A DNA stretch of 64,000 nucleotides, taken from positions 97,091 through 161,090 of the forward strand of contig NZ_JADU01000007.1 in NCBI RefSeq assembly GCF_000518545.1, written 5' to 3'. Source of the stretch: Hallella seregens ATCC 51272. Its GTDB lineage: Bacteria; Bacteroidota; Bacteroidia; Bacteroidales; Bacteroidaceae. The notes beneath the pieces were generated by a model, which did no database searches, was not told the DNA's origin, and was given only the letters and a program-made list of their open reading frames with translations. How positions within the stretch are numbered: position 1 is the first letter of the stretch; each line of letters starts with the position of its first letter. The position numbers and the translations under genes are program-made. This document shows, in pieces, positions 42,108-55,910 of this stretch.

Positions 42108-42699
42108 CCGCCCGTGGGCGGCCGGTGGTCTGCAGCCGGTTCGCCGGTGTGTGCTGGCCTTGTGGCTGCTGCTGCCGGGGCTGCCCGCCGTGGCTGCGCC
42201 CGGCGGCGGCGGCGCGTTGAGCTATGGGCCGGCCCTGTTGCCAGTGGCCGCCACCCTGGTGTTGAAGGCCGGCGGCGTGGAGAGTGCCAGCTCGTGGCGG
42301 CGGCTGGGCGTGGATGCGGTAGCCTCGCTGGCCCTCTCGTGTGGCACGGCCTATGCCCTGAAGCGGGCTGTGCGCGAGCGTCGGCCCGACGGGGCCGACC
42401 GTCATGCTTTCCCCTCGGGCCATGCCACGCTGGCCTTTGCCGGCGCGGCGGTGCTCGATCGGGAGTTTCGCCACGCCTCGCCGTGGGTTAGCGTGGCGGG
42501 CTATGCGCTGGCTGCGGGCGTGGCCGTGGAGCGGGTAACGAGCCGCCGCCACCGCTGGCACGACGTGGCGACAGGGGCCGCCCTCGGCGTGGGGGGTACG
42601 TGGCTCGGCTACTGGCTGGGCGACAAGCTCACGGGGGAACACAGCCGTTGGCAGCTGCATGTGGGTGCAAACGAGCTCACCTTGAACCTCGAACTTTGA
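42079..42699 (+). CDS. PAP2-family phosphatase
   Basis: The 206-residue protein has the three PAP2 motifs: KRAVRERRP, PSGHA and SRRHRWHD, with the catalytic histidines in the last two. A hydrophobic N-terminus (CVLALWLLLPGLPAVAA) is a signal peptide or membrane anchor, so the active site is periplasmic. Likely substrates are undecaprenyl diphosphate or phosphatidic acid. The start at ATG 42079 lies inside the last codons of mgtC, which implies coupled translation. It is rich in Ala, Gly and Arg, in keeping with the high G+C content. Confidence 0.85.
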   Translation: MTFPSTALSNRPWAAGGLQPVRRCVLALWLLLPGLPAVAAPGGGGALSYGPALLPVAATLVLKAGGVESASSWRRLGVDAVASLALSCGTAYALKRAVRERRPDGADRHAFPSGHATLAFAGAAVLDREFRHASPWVSVAGYALAAGVAVERVTSRRHRWHDVATGAALGVGGTWLGYWLGDKLTGEHSRWQLHVGANELTLNLEL

Positions 42700-42736
42700 G
42701 CTTTACCCTTTGAAATATGAAGTTCAAAGGACGAGA

Positions 42737-42752
42737 GTGCAAACGATTGCAC
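42737..42752. promoter_or_regulatory. LacI-family operator upstream of malQ
   Basis: GTGCAAACGATTGCAC is a near-palindrome, almost the same as the sites at 29494 and 37819. Its edge lies 55 bases from the malQ -7 box. Confidence 0.78.
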
Positions 42753-42806
42753 GTTCTTTTCCACACTTTGTGCAAAAGGCGGGGAGCGGTGTATGATAGT
42801 TTTTGT

Positions 42807-42814
42807 TATCTTTG
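42807..42814 (+). promoter_or_regulatory. -7 box (TATCTTTG) for malQ and the genes after it
   Basis: TATCTTTG matches TAnnTTTG and ends 27 bases before the ATG at 42842. Confidence 0.6.
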
Positions 42815-42841
42815 AACCAGAAAATATTTAACCTAAACTCT

Positions 42842-47708
<4,867 letters not shown>

Positions 47709-47774
47709 CCGTTTGGGCGGTCAAGGCGTTCCTTAATTCCTTAACTCCGTTGCTCTAAAATAATCACAACCCCC

Positions 47775-49757
47775 ATGCAATTGAAGAATATCTTTGTGTC
47801 TGCCCTCGCACTTTTAGGCATCCATGGACAGATGGAGGCCGCCCCGTCGACGGGAGGAGAGGGCAAGGATCTGTTTCGAGAGATAGTCTATTCGGCGAAG
47901 CAGACCGTCTTCAACCTGAATGCCCCCACTGCGGTGGATGCCGTTACAGGGGCCACATCGCAGTCGGCTGGCCGGTCCCCGCACGTCACCCTGCGCATCT
48001 ACGACCGGGGAGAGGGCGGCAAGGCCGTGAAGACGGTGAGGATGAAGAAGAGCGGCGACAACCGCTGGACGGCCACTGTGGGCGGAGATCTGAAAGGCAA
48101 GTTCTATACTTTCGACACGTCGCACGGCGAGACCGCCGGCGTGTTTGCCCGTGCCGTGGGGGTGAACGGCCGGCGCGGAGCCATCATCGACCTGCGCGAC
48201 ACCGACCCCGACGGCTGGGCACAGGACGTGCGGCCCGCACTGAAGTCGGCCGCCGACTTGGTGATTTACGAAATGCACCACCGCGACTTTTCCATCGACG
48301 CCTCGTCGGGGCTGGAGCACAAGGGCAAGTTCTTGGCCCTCACAGAGCCCAGAGCCATCGCCCATCTGCGGGCGCTTGGCGTGAACGCCGTGCACATCCT
48401 GCCCTCATTCGACTATGCTTCGGTGGACGAGACGCGGCTCAGCCAGCCGCAATACAACTGGGGCTACGACCCGCTGAACTATAATGTGCCGGAGGGTTCG
48501 TACTCCACCGACCCCTACGACCCCGTAGTGCGCATCCGTGAGTTCAAGCAAATGGTGCAGTCCCTGCACCGGGCGGGCATCCGTGTGATACTCGACGTGG
48601 TGTACAACCACACGTTCGACATCGACGGCAGCGGTTTCCAACGCACCTGGCCCGACTATTACTATCGCAAGACAGCCGATGGAAAATACTCCGACGGCTC
48701 GGGATGCGGCAACGAGACGGCCTCGGAACGGCCGCTGATGCGCGCTTTCATGCTGGAGAGCATGAAGTATTGGGCCACGGAATACCACATTGACGGCTTC
48801 CGGGTAGACCTCATGGGTGTGCACGATATAGAGACGATGAACCTCATTCAGCACGAGCTTACAGAGCTGGATCCCACCTTATTTATATATGGCGAGGGCT
48901 GGAGCGCGGGCACATGCGCCTATCCTTTGGACAAGTTGGCCGTCAAGGCGCACACCCTGCAGATGCCCGGCATAGCCGCTTTCAGCGACGATATGCGCGA
49001 TGCCCTGCGCGGCCCGTTCTCCGACGACAGCAAGGGGGCTTTCCTGGCTGGGCTTCCCGGTGAGGAAGAAAGCTTGAAATTCGGCATCGTGGGCGGCATC
49101 GCCCATCCGCAGGTAGACATGAGTCGGGTGAACTACGACAAGCAACCGTGGGCCGCCGAGCCCACGCAGCAGATCAGTTATGTGAGTTGTCACGACGACA
49201 TGTGCCTTGTGGACCGGCTGCGTGCCTCCATTCCCGGCATTGCACAAGACGAGCTTGTGCGGCTCGACCTGCTGGCCCAGACCGCCGTGTTTACGGCCCA
49301 GGGCATTCCGTTCATGCTCAGTGGCGAGGAAATGCTGCGCGACAAGAAAGGCGTGCACAACTCGTTCAACTCGCCCGACTCCATCAATCACCTCGATTGG
49401 AACAACCTCACGCGCTATCCGCAGGTGTTCGACTATTACAGCCGGCTCATCCAACTGCGCAAGAATCACCCTGCTTTCCGCTTGGGCACGGCCGAGCGCG
49501 TGCGCCGGCACCTCCGATTCTTGGATGCGCAACCCTGTGTAGTGGCCTATGCGCTGGAGAATTTGCAGGGCATTGACGCGTGGAACGACATCGTTGTAGT
49601 GCTCAATGCCAACCGCCAGCCCACCGTCGTGACCCTGCCGGAAGGCAGTTATACCGTGGTGTGCAGCGACGGACGCATCGACGAGCAGGGCCTACGGACC
49701 CTCCCGGGTGGCCGTGTAACCGTTGCCGCACAGTCGGCCTTGATCCTTCATAAGTAA
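47775..49757 (+). CDS. Type I pullulanase (GH13)
   Basis: The enzyme cleaves alpha-1,6 branches of amylopectin fragments. The 660-residue protein has a signal peptide (ending GQMEAAP), an N-terminal CBM48-like module (about 35-155) and a GH13_14-type catalytic domain with the pullulanase motif YNWGYDP, the nucleophile Asp345 in FRVDLMG, the acid/base Glu374 in YGEGWSAG and SCHDDM. It is shorter than large pullulanases and has no further CBMs. It follows susB by 66 bases and precedes the SusA-like gene by 37, within the same operon. Confidence 0.93.
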   Translation: MQLKNIFVSALALLGIHGQMEAAPSTGGEGKDLFREIVYSAKQTVFNLNAPTAVDAVTGATSQSAGRSPHVTLRIYDRGEGGKAVKTVRMKKSGDNRWTATVGGDLKGKFYTFDTSHGETAGVFARAVGVNGRRGAIIDLRDTDPDGWAQDVRPALKSAADLVIYEMHHRDFSIDASSGLEHKGKFLALTEPRAIAHLRALGVNAVHILPSFDYASVDETRLSQPQYNWGYDPLNYNVPEGSYSTDPYDPVVRIREFKQMVQSLHRAGIRVILDVVYNHTFDIDGSGFQRTWPDYYYRKTADGKYSDGSGCGNETASERPLMRAFMLESMKYWATEYHIDGFRVDLMGVHDIETMNLIQHELTELDPTLFIYGEGWSAGTCAYPLDKLAVKAHTLQMPGIAAFSDDMRDALRGPFSDDSKGAFLAGLPGEEESLKFGIVGGIAHPQVDMSRVNYDKQPWAAEPTQQISYVSCHDDMCLVDRLRASIPGIAQDELVRLDLLAQTAVFTAQGIPFMLSGEEMLRDKKGVHNSFNSPDSINHLDWNNLTRYPQVFDYYSRLIQLRKNHPAFRLGTAERVRRHLRFLDAQPCVVAYALENLQGIDAWNDIVVVLNANRQPTVVTLPEGSYTVVCSDGRIDEQGLRTLPGGRVTVAAQSALILHK

Positions 49758-49794
49758 TCCGAGGCAAACCGTAACACCCAAAATATCCCTTGAA

Positions 49795-51645
49795 ATGAAG
49801 AAACAACTTCTTACGTTGATACTGTTGGCACAGGCCTTTCTGATGAGCGCACAAGTGAAAATAGACCGTATAGACCCTACCGACTGGTATGCCGGCATGA
49901 AAGATCCCAGCCTGCAGCTGATGGTTTATGGCCAGAATATTGGGGCGGCCGACGTATCCACCGACTATCCGGGCGTGCGCCTCGACTCGCTTGTGCGCCT
50001 CGATTCTCCCAATTATCTGCTCGTTTACCTCAACCTGCAGGGGGCGCAGCCCGGCGAAATGACGCTCAGCTTCAGGCAGGGCAAGCAGAACAAACGCGTG
50101 AAATACCTGCTCAAGACCCGCGAAATGGCGGGCGAGAAGCACATGGGATTCACCAATAAGGACGTGCTCTATATGCTCATGCCCGACCGTTTTGCCAATG
50201 GCAATCCCAAGAACGACGCTTTCAAGACGATGCAGGACAAGCTGTGCGACCGCCGGGAACCCAGTCTGCGCCACGGCGGCGACCTGGAGGGCATCCGCCG
50301 GCACCTCAGTTATTTCAACGAATTGGGGGTCACGGCCCTGTGGCTCACCCCCGTGTTGGAGAATGACCGCCCGGCCGACGAGGGCAAGTACAGCACTTAT
50401 CATGGTTATGCCACGACCGACTACTATCGCGTGGACCCACGCTTCGGTACCAATGAAGACTATCGCCAGCTCGTGGATGAGGCCCACCAGCGGGGGCTCA
50501 AAGTGGTGATGGACATGATTTTCAACCATTGCGGCGACTTCCATCCGTGGAACAAAGACGTGCCTTCAGCCGATTGGTTCAATCATCCGGGCTACGGATT
50601 GCAGACCAGTTACAAGCTCACGCCCGTGTTCGACCCCTATGCTTCGCAGGTGGACAAGGATGAAACCATGGGCGGATGGTTCGTCTCTTCCATGCCCGAC
50701 CTGAACCAACGCAATCCCCATGTGATGAAATACCTCATTCAAAACTCCATGTGGTGGATCGAAACGGTGGGCATCGACGGCATCCGCATGGACACCTATC
50801 CCTATGCCGACCGCGAGGGCATGGCCCGGTGGATGGAAGCACTCGACCGCGAATACCCCAACTTCAACACCGTGGGCGAGATTTGGGTGACGGAACCCGC
50901 CTATACAGCCACCTGGCAGAAAGGATCGAGGCTCTCGGATTCCAACAGTTATCTGAAGACAGTCATGGACTTTGCCCTCTACGATCGCCTGAATCAGGCC
51001 AAGAACGAGGAGACCGACGACTGGTGGAAAGGGCTCAACCGCATCTACAACGTGCTGTGCTACGACTACGTGTATGCCAACCCGCGGAGTGTGATGGCGT
51101 TCATCGACAACCACGACACCGACCGTTTCCTGGGCAATGGCAAGGACACCACGGCTCTGAAACAGGCTCTTGCCCTGCTGCTCACCATCAATCGCATTCC
51201 CCAACTCTACTACGGCACGGAGATATTGATGAACGGAACCAAGGAGACGAGCGACGGCAACGTGCGCAAGGACTTCCCCGGCGGGTTCCCCGGAGACGCC
51301 CGCGACTGCTTCACCCCGGCCGGACGCACGCGTGAGGAGCAGTCCATGTTTGCGTGGTTGAGCCGGCTTCTCCACTGGCGGCAGGGCAATGCTGTCATCA
51401 CCGAGGGCACGCAGACGCAGTTTATCCCTTGGAAAGGCGTCTATGTCATAGCCCGTCGGCATGCGGGGCACACGGTGCTCACCGTCCTCAACGGCAAGCA
51501 CGGCGAGGCCTCGATGGCTGTTCGACGTTATGCCGAGGTGATAGGCAGCCACACCCAGGCCACCGACGTGCTGACCGGAAAGCGTGTTGACCTGACCAAG
51601 GACATCCCCTTGGCCGGCCGCGAAACGCTGATACTGGAATACTAA
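49795..51645 (+). CDS. susA: SusA-like neopullulanase (GH13)
   Basis: SusA cuts imported maltodextrins in the periplasm to maltose and panose-type products. The 616-residue protein has a signal peptide (ending FLMSAQ), a CBM34/N-terminal Ig-like domain (about 22-110) and the GH13 residues Asp333 in GIRMDTYPY, Glu362 in VGEIWV and Asp441 in DNHDTDR. The domain C strands end RETLILEY. It is the last gene of the malQ operon and is followed by a hairpin terminator at 51672. Confidence 0.94.
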   Translation: MKKQLLTLILLAQAFLMSAQVKIDRIDPTDWYAGMKDPSLQLMVYGQNIGAADVSTDYPGVRLDSLVRLDSPNYLLVYLNLQGAQPGEMTLSFRQGKQNKRVKYLLKTREMAGEKHMGFTNKDVLYMLMPDRFANGNPKNDAFKTMQDKLCDRREPSLRHGGDLEGIRRHLSYFNELGVTALWLTPVLENDRPADEGKYSTYHGYATTDYYRVDPRFGTNEDYRQLVDEAHQRGLKVVMDMIFNHCGDFHPWNKDVPSADWFNHPGYGLQTSYKLTPVFDPYASQVDKDETMGGWFVSSMPDLNQRNPHVMKYLIQNSMWWIETVGIDGIRMDTYPYADREGMARWMEALDREYPNFNTVGEIWVTEPAYTATWQKGSRLSDSNSYLKTVMDFALYDRLNQAKNEETDDWWKGLNRIYNVLCYDYVYANPRSVMAFIDNHDTDRFLGNGKDTTALKQALALLLTINRIPQLYYGTEILMNGTKETSDGNVRKDFPGGFPGDARDCFTPAGRTREEQSMFAWLSRLLHWRQGNAVITEGTQTQFIPWKGVYVIARRHAGHTVLTVLNGKHGEASMAVRRYAEVIGSHTQATDVLTGKRVDLTKDIPLAGRETLILEY

Positions 51646-51671
51646 GTCTTTCTACGGTCCTGTTTAAAGGC

Positions 51672-51707
51672 AAGGGCCTTGTTGCCATAACCGGCGACAA
51701 GGCCTTT
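51672..51707 (+). terminator. Terminator after the susA-like gene
   Basis: A 15-bp stem (51672-51686 with 51693-51707, two G-U pairs) with a 6-base loop lies 26 bases after the stop. No strong U tract follows. Confidence 0.7.
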
Positions 51708-51756
51708 ATCGTCTTAAAATTAAGGGTAAATCATTGCTTGGGCAAAAAAAATCAAG

Positions 51757-51764
51757 TACCTTTG
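51757..51764 (+). promoter_or_regulatory. -7 box (TACCTTTG) for purL
   Basis: TACCTTTG matches TAnnTTTG, with a TTG (51734-51736) 20 bases upstream as a -33 candidate. It ends 39 bases before the purL ATG. Confidence 0.65.
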
Positions 51765-51803
51765 CATCATAGTATCACACCTTAATTATTAAACAGGAAG
51801 ATT

Positions 51804-54800
51804 ATGATTCTTTTCTTTAAGACTCCTAAGGAGAACATCATTGCCACTGAAATGGACCATCGGCCCAGTGAGCAGGAGACAAAAGAACTGTGCTGGCTCT
51901 ATGGCGATGCCGAGCCATTGAGGGCCGAGAAGCTGGAAGGCTTCTTTGTTGGACCGCGTCGCGAGATGATCACTCCATGGAGTACGAATGCCGTTGAGAT
52001 AACCCAGAACATGAGTCTCAATGGCATTTTGCGTATAGAAGAGTTCTTCCCGGTGAAGAGTGAGGCGGCCGACCACGACCCGATGCTCCAGCGCATGTAC
52101 CGCGGTCTGGACCAGAACGTCTTCACGGTGAACCATGAACCGGAGCCCATCAGGCACGTGGACGACCTGGAGAAGTTCAACGAGGAGGAGGGTTTGGCCT
52201 TGAGTCCTGAAGAAATAGAATACCTGCACAAGATCGAGAAAGCAAACGGCCGCCCGCTTACCGACTCGGAAATTTTCGGCTTTGCCCAAATCAACTCCGA
52301 GCATTGCCGCCACAAAATCTTCGGCGGAACGTTCATTATCGACGGCGAGGAGCGCGAGTCGAGTCTCTTTGCACTGATTAAGAAGACCACAAAAGAGAAT
52401 CCCGGCAAGATACTTTCGGCTTACAAGGACAACGTTGCCTTTGCGCAGGGCCCGGTGGTGGAGCAGTTTGCACCCGAGGATCAGAGCACAAGCGACTGGT
52501 TCCGCGTGAAGCCCATTGAGAGTGTAGTCTCTCTGAAAGCCGAGACCCACAACTTCCCGACGACCGTCGAGCCGTTCAACGGCGCTGCTACAGGCACAGG
52601 CGGCGAGATACGCGACCGCATGGGCGGCGGCGTGGGCAGCTGGCCCATTGCCGGCACGGCCGTGTACATGACGAGTTACCCCCGCAGTCTCTCCACCGGC
52701 ACCCCCTCCGCTGACGCCGCTCCGATGGGAGAGGGCAGCGGGCATGCCGATACAACAGCACGGCGTGCGTGGGTAGACAGCATCCCGGAACGCCCTTGGC
52801 TCTACCAAACACCCGACCAAATCCTCATCAAGGCCTCGAACGGCGCCAGCGATTTCGGCAACAAGTTCGGCCAGCCGCTGATTGTCGGCTCAGTGTTGAC
52901 CTTTGAATACCAGACCTCATCCGCCGACACAGCAACACGCCCGGACGGCACTCCCCTCCCGTCGGAGGGGTCGGGGGCTGCCCCGCAGGTCTATGGCTAC
53001 GACAAAGTCATCATGCTGGCAGGCGGCGTGGGCTATGGTAAGAAGCGCGACTGCCTGAAGAAAGAGCCCCGGCCGGGCAACGAAATCGTGGTCGTGGGCG
53101 GCGACAACTACCGCATCGGACTGGGCGGCGGCTCGGTGTCGAGCGTGGACACCGGCCGCTACACCAGCGGCATCGAGCTGAATGCCGTGCAGCGAGCCAA
53201 CCCCGAAATGCAGAAACGTGCCTACAATCTGGTGCGCGCCTTGGTCGAAGAAGACGTGAATCCCGTGGTCTCCATCCACGACCACGGCTCTGCCGGCCAC
53301 CTGAACTGCCTCTCCGAACTGGTGGAGGAGTGTGGCGGCGAGATAGACATGACCAGGCTGCCCATCGGCGACAAGACCTTGAGTGCCAAGGAAATCATCG
53401 CCAATGAGAGCCAGGAGCGCATGGGATTGCTCATTGACGAGAAGCATCTCGACCATGTGAAGCGCATCGCCGAGCGTGAGCGTGCCCCACTGTATGTGGT
53501 GGGCCGCACCACGGGCGACGCCCACTTCAGCTTCAGGCAGGGCGACGGCGTGAAGCCTTTCGACCTCGACGTGGCCCAGATGTTTGGCCATTCGCCCAAG
53601 ACGGTGATGCGCGACGAGACCGTGGTGCGCCACTACGAGGATGCCGTCTACTCGGTGGAGCATCTGGACGAATACCTCAACAACGTGTTGCAACTGGAAG
53701 CAGTGGCCTGTAAGGACTGGCTCACCAACAAGGTGGACCGCTCGGTGACGGGCAAGGTGGCCCGCCAGCAGACGCAGGGGCAGGTGCAACTGCCGCTGAG
53801 CGACTGCGGCGTCGTGGCGCTCGACTACCGTGGTGAGAAAGGCATTGCCACGGCCTTGGGCCATGCCCCCCAGGCCGGCATGGCCGATCCGGCCGCCGGA
53901 AGCGTGCTGAGCGTGGCCGAGAGCCTCACCAATATCGTGTGGGCACCCGTGGCAACAGACGTGAATCATCCCTACCCCGTGCAGAACTTGAACCTCTCGG
54001 CCAACTGGATGTGGCCCTGCCGCAGCCAGAAAGGCGAGGACGCCCGCCTCTACACGGCCGTCGAGGCCCTGAGCGACTTCTGCTGTAGCCTGGGTCTGAA
54101 CGTGCCCACGGGCAAGGACTCGCTCTCGTTGAGCCAGCAATATCCCGACGGGCGCAAGGTTATTGCGCCGGGCACGGTCATTGTGACGAGCGGCGCCGAG
54201 GTGAGCGACGTGAAGCAAACCGTGAGTCCTGTGATGGTGAACGACAAGAATTCCTCGCTCTACTACATCGACTTCAGCTTCGACAGGCTCCGTCTGGGCG
54301 GTTCGGCCTTGGCCCAGACGCTGGGCAAGATAGGCAGCGACGTGCCCACGGTGAAGAACCCGGAGTACTTCGCCGACTGCTTCAACGCCGTGCAGGAACT
54401 CATCAAAAAGGGATGGATCATGGCCGGACACGACATATCGGCAGGCGGTCTCATTATCACGTTGCTGGAGATGACGTTTGCCAATGTCGAGGGCGGCATG
54501 CACGTAAACCTGCACGATGTAGCCCCCGAGAGCGGAGACGACGTGGTGAAAATGCTCTTTGCCGAGAACCCGGGCGTGGTCATTCAGGTGAGCGACCAGC
54601 ACAAGAAAGACCTGCGTGAATACTTTGAAGCCAACGGCATCGGCTATGCCAAGATAGCCTATCCCACGCCCGCCGAGCGCAAGATAGTGGTGGTGAAGGG
54701 CGACTTCCACCATGAGTTCGACATCGACGCCCTGCGCGACACGTGGTACAAGACCTCCTATCTGCTCGACCGCAACCAGAGCCGGAACGGCATGGCACGC

Positions 54801-55778
54801 AAGCGTTGGCTCAACTACAAGAAGCAGCCGCTGGAGATGAAGTTCGCCGACGGCTTCCAAGGAACCTTTGTTTCGCTCGGCCTGAACCCCGACCGGTGGA
54901 AAGAAGAGGGGAAGAATTCAAAATTCAAAATTCAAAATTCAAAATTCACAGACTACAGTTTACAGTTCACAGACCATAGTTCACAGCTCAAAGACTACGG
55001 TTCACAGCCCGAAGACCAAAGGCCTTGTGCCGCCATCATCCGTGAAAAGGGAACGAATGGCGAGCGTGAGATGGCCTATGCACTGTGGTTGGCCGGCTTT
55101 GAAGTCAAGGATGTGATGATGACTGACTTGATAAGCGGCCGCGAAACACTGGACGAGGTGAACATGATTGTGTTCTGCGGCGGCTTCTCCAACTCCGATG
55201 TGCTCGGCTCTGCCAAGGGATGGGCGGGCGCTTTCCTCTTCAATCCCAAGGCCAAGGAGGCGCTCGACCGCTTCTATGCCCGCCCGGACACGCTGTCGCT
55301 CGGTATCTGCAACGGGTGCCAACTCATGGTGGAGCTCAACCTTATCAATCCTGAACACAAGCACCGCTCGCACCTGACGCACAACCAGAGCCGGAAGTTC
55401 GAGAGCCAGTTCCTCAGCCTTTCCATCCCCCGGAACGAGAGCATCATGCTGGGAAGTCTGGGTGGCAGCAAGCTCGGCATCTGGGTGGCCCACGGCGAGG
55501 GCCGTTTCTACCTGCCCGAACCCGAGGACCATTACAACGTCGTGGCCAAGTACAACTATGCCGAATATCCCGGCAACCCCAATGGCAGCGACTACAACGT
55601 GGCCGCCATCTGCTCGGCCGACGGCCGCCATCTGGCCATGATGCCGCACCCCGAGCGGTCTGTCTTCCCCTGGCAGAACGCCTGGTACCCGGCCGACCGC
55701 CGTGCCGACGAGCTGACACCGTGGATGGAAGCCTTTGTCAACGCCCGCAAGTGGGTGGAGGAAAGGCTCGAAAAATAA
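51804..55778 (+). CDS. purL: Phosphoribosylformylglycinamidine synthase, single-chain, with in-frame repeat inserts
   Basis: PurL makes FGAM from FGAR, glutamine and ATP in purine synthesis. The 1324-residue protein has the synthetase domains (LKAETHNFPTTVEPF, GASDFGNKFGQPL, GGDNYRIGLGGGSVSS) and a C-terminal glutaminase with Cys1169 in GICNGCQLM. It appears about 80-90 residues longer than the usual Bacteroidales enzyme. Three low-complexity stretches explain this: residues about 294-330 (GTPSADAAPMGEGSG), about 372-396 (GTPLPSEGSG) and about 1037-1073 (an ATTCAAA element plus three 21-base units). All keep the reading frame, and the catalytic motifs are intact, so the enzyme is probably active. 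Confidence 0.95.
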   Translation: MILFFKTPKENIIATEMDHRPSEQETKELCWLYGDAEPLRAEKLEGFFVGPRREMITPWSTNAVEITQNMSLNGILRIEEFFPVKSEAADHDPMLQRMYRGLDQNVFTVNHEPEPIRHVDDLEKFNEEEGLALSPEEIEYLHKIEKANGRPLTDSEIFGFAQINSEHCRHKIFGGTFIIDGEERESSLFALIKKTTKENPGKILSAYKDNVAFAQGPVVEQFAPEDQSTSDWFRVKPIESVVSLKAETHNFPTTVEPFNGAATGTGGEIRDRMGGGVGSWPIAGTAVYMTSYPRSLSTGTPSADAAPMGEGSGHADTTARRAWVDSIPERPWLYQTPDQILIKASNGASDFGNKFGQPLIVGSVLTFEYQTSSADTATRPDGTPLPSEGSGAAPQVYGYDKVIMLAGGVGYGKKRDCLKKEPRPGNEIVVVGGDNYRIGLGGGSVSSVDTGRYTSGIELNAVQRANPEMQKRAYNLVRALVEEDVNPVVSIHDHGSAGHLNCLSELVEECGGEIDMTRLPIGDKTLSAKEIIANESQERMGLLIDEKHLDHVKRIAERERAPLYVVGRTTGDAHFSFRQGDGVKPFDLDVAQMFGHSPKTVMRDETVVRHYEDAVYSVEHLDEYLNNVLQLEAVACKDWLTNKVDRSVTGKVARQQTQGQVQLPLSDCGVVALDYRGEKGIATALGHAPQAGMADPAAGSVLSVAESLTNIVWAPVATDVNHPYPVQNLNLSANWMWPCRSQKGEDARLYTAVEALSDFCCSLGLNVPTGKDSLSLSQQYPDGRKVIAPGTVIVTSGAEVSDVKQTVSPVMVNDKNSSLYYIDFSFDRLRLGGSALAQTLGKIGSDVPTVKNPEYFADCFNAVQELIKKGWIMAGHDISAGGLIITLLEMTFANVEGGMHVNLHDVAPESGDDVVKMLFAENPGVVIQVSDQHKKDLREYFEANGIGYAKIAYPTPAERKIVVVKGDFHHEFDIDALRDTWYKTSYLLDRNQSRNGMARKRWLNYKKQPLEMKFADGFQGTFVSLGLNPDRWKEEGKNSKFKIQNSKFTDYSLQFTDHSSQLKDYGSQPEDQRPCAAIIREKGTNGEREMAYALWLAGFEVKDVMMTDLISGRETLDEVNMIVFCGGFSNSDVLGSAKGWAGAFLFNPKAKEALDRFYARPDTLSLGICNGCQLMVELNLINPEHKHRSHLTHNQSRKFESQFLSLSIPRNESIMLGSLGGSKLGIWVAHGEGRFYLPEPEDHYNVVAKYNYAEYPGNPNGSDYNVAAICSADGRHLAMMPHPERSVFPWQNAWYPADRRADELTPWMEAFVNARKWVEERLEK
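52697..52770 (+). repeat. In-frame GC-rich insert 1 in purL
   Basis: This G+C-rich, partly self-complementary stretch encodes GTPSADAAPMGEGSG and HADTTARR in a loop where relatives have a short PRTEADRPW-like link (recalled, not compared). It resembles insert 2 in DNA and peptide (GTP, then EGSG), in the same orientation and frame. Confidence 0.6.
52921..52986 (+). repeat. In-frame palindromic insert 2 in purL
   Basis: The insert contains a perfect 7-bp hairpin (CCCCTCC 52953-52959 with GGAGGGG 52964-52970) followed by TCGGGGG. This is the form of a GC-rich hairpin often seen between genes in Bacteroidota. It encodes ADTATRPDGTPLPSEGSGAA within purL. Confidence 0.65.
54914..55014 (+). repeat. 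In-frame ATTCAAA element plus 21-bp repeats in purL (insert 3)
   Basis: Bases 54914-54950 are a copy of the ATTCAAA element with its first base changed from T to G. They are followed by three 21-base units (54952-54972, 54973-54993 and 54994-55014), encoding DYSLQFT, DHSSQLK and DYGSQPE. The insert falls in the linker between the synthetase and glutaminase domains. Confidence 0.85.
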
Positions 55779-55796
55779 TTCAATGAGGGAGTTAGG

Positions 55797-55886
55797 GAGT
55801 TAAGGAGTGATGGAGTTAAGACAAATGGTTGGAGGGAAGAAAACGTCCCAATAGCCTGTTGTCTTAACTCCATCACTCCTTAACTC
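55797..55886. repeat. Long perfect inverted repeat after purL
   Basis: A perfect 28-bp inverted repeat (55797-55824 with 55859-55886) surrounds a 34-base loop. The arms consist of degenerate AACTCC/GGAGTT units, and weaker pairing extends outward. It lies in the 132-base gap between purL and the chromate transporter and could form a terminator-like hairpin, or be an element related to the shorter AACTCC runs at 6384-6400 and 47731-47749. Confidence 0.8.
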
Positions 55887-55910
55887 CGTCACTCCAATAA
55901 TTTCCAACGC

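Noticed and set aside
42665..42680. Fourth LacI-type operator (GTGCAAACGAGCTCAC)
   Set aside because: Only one half-site matches, it lies inside the PAP2 coding region, and it is not 54-55 bp from a promoter box.
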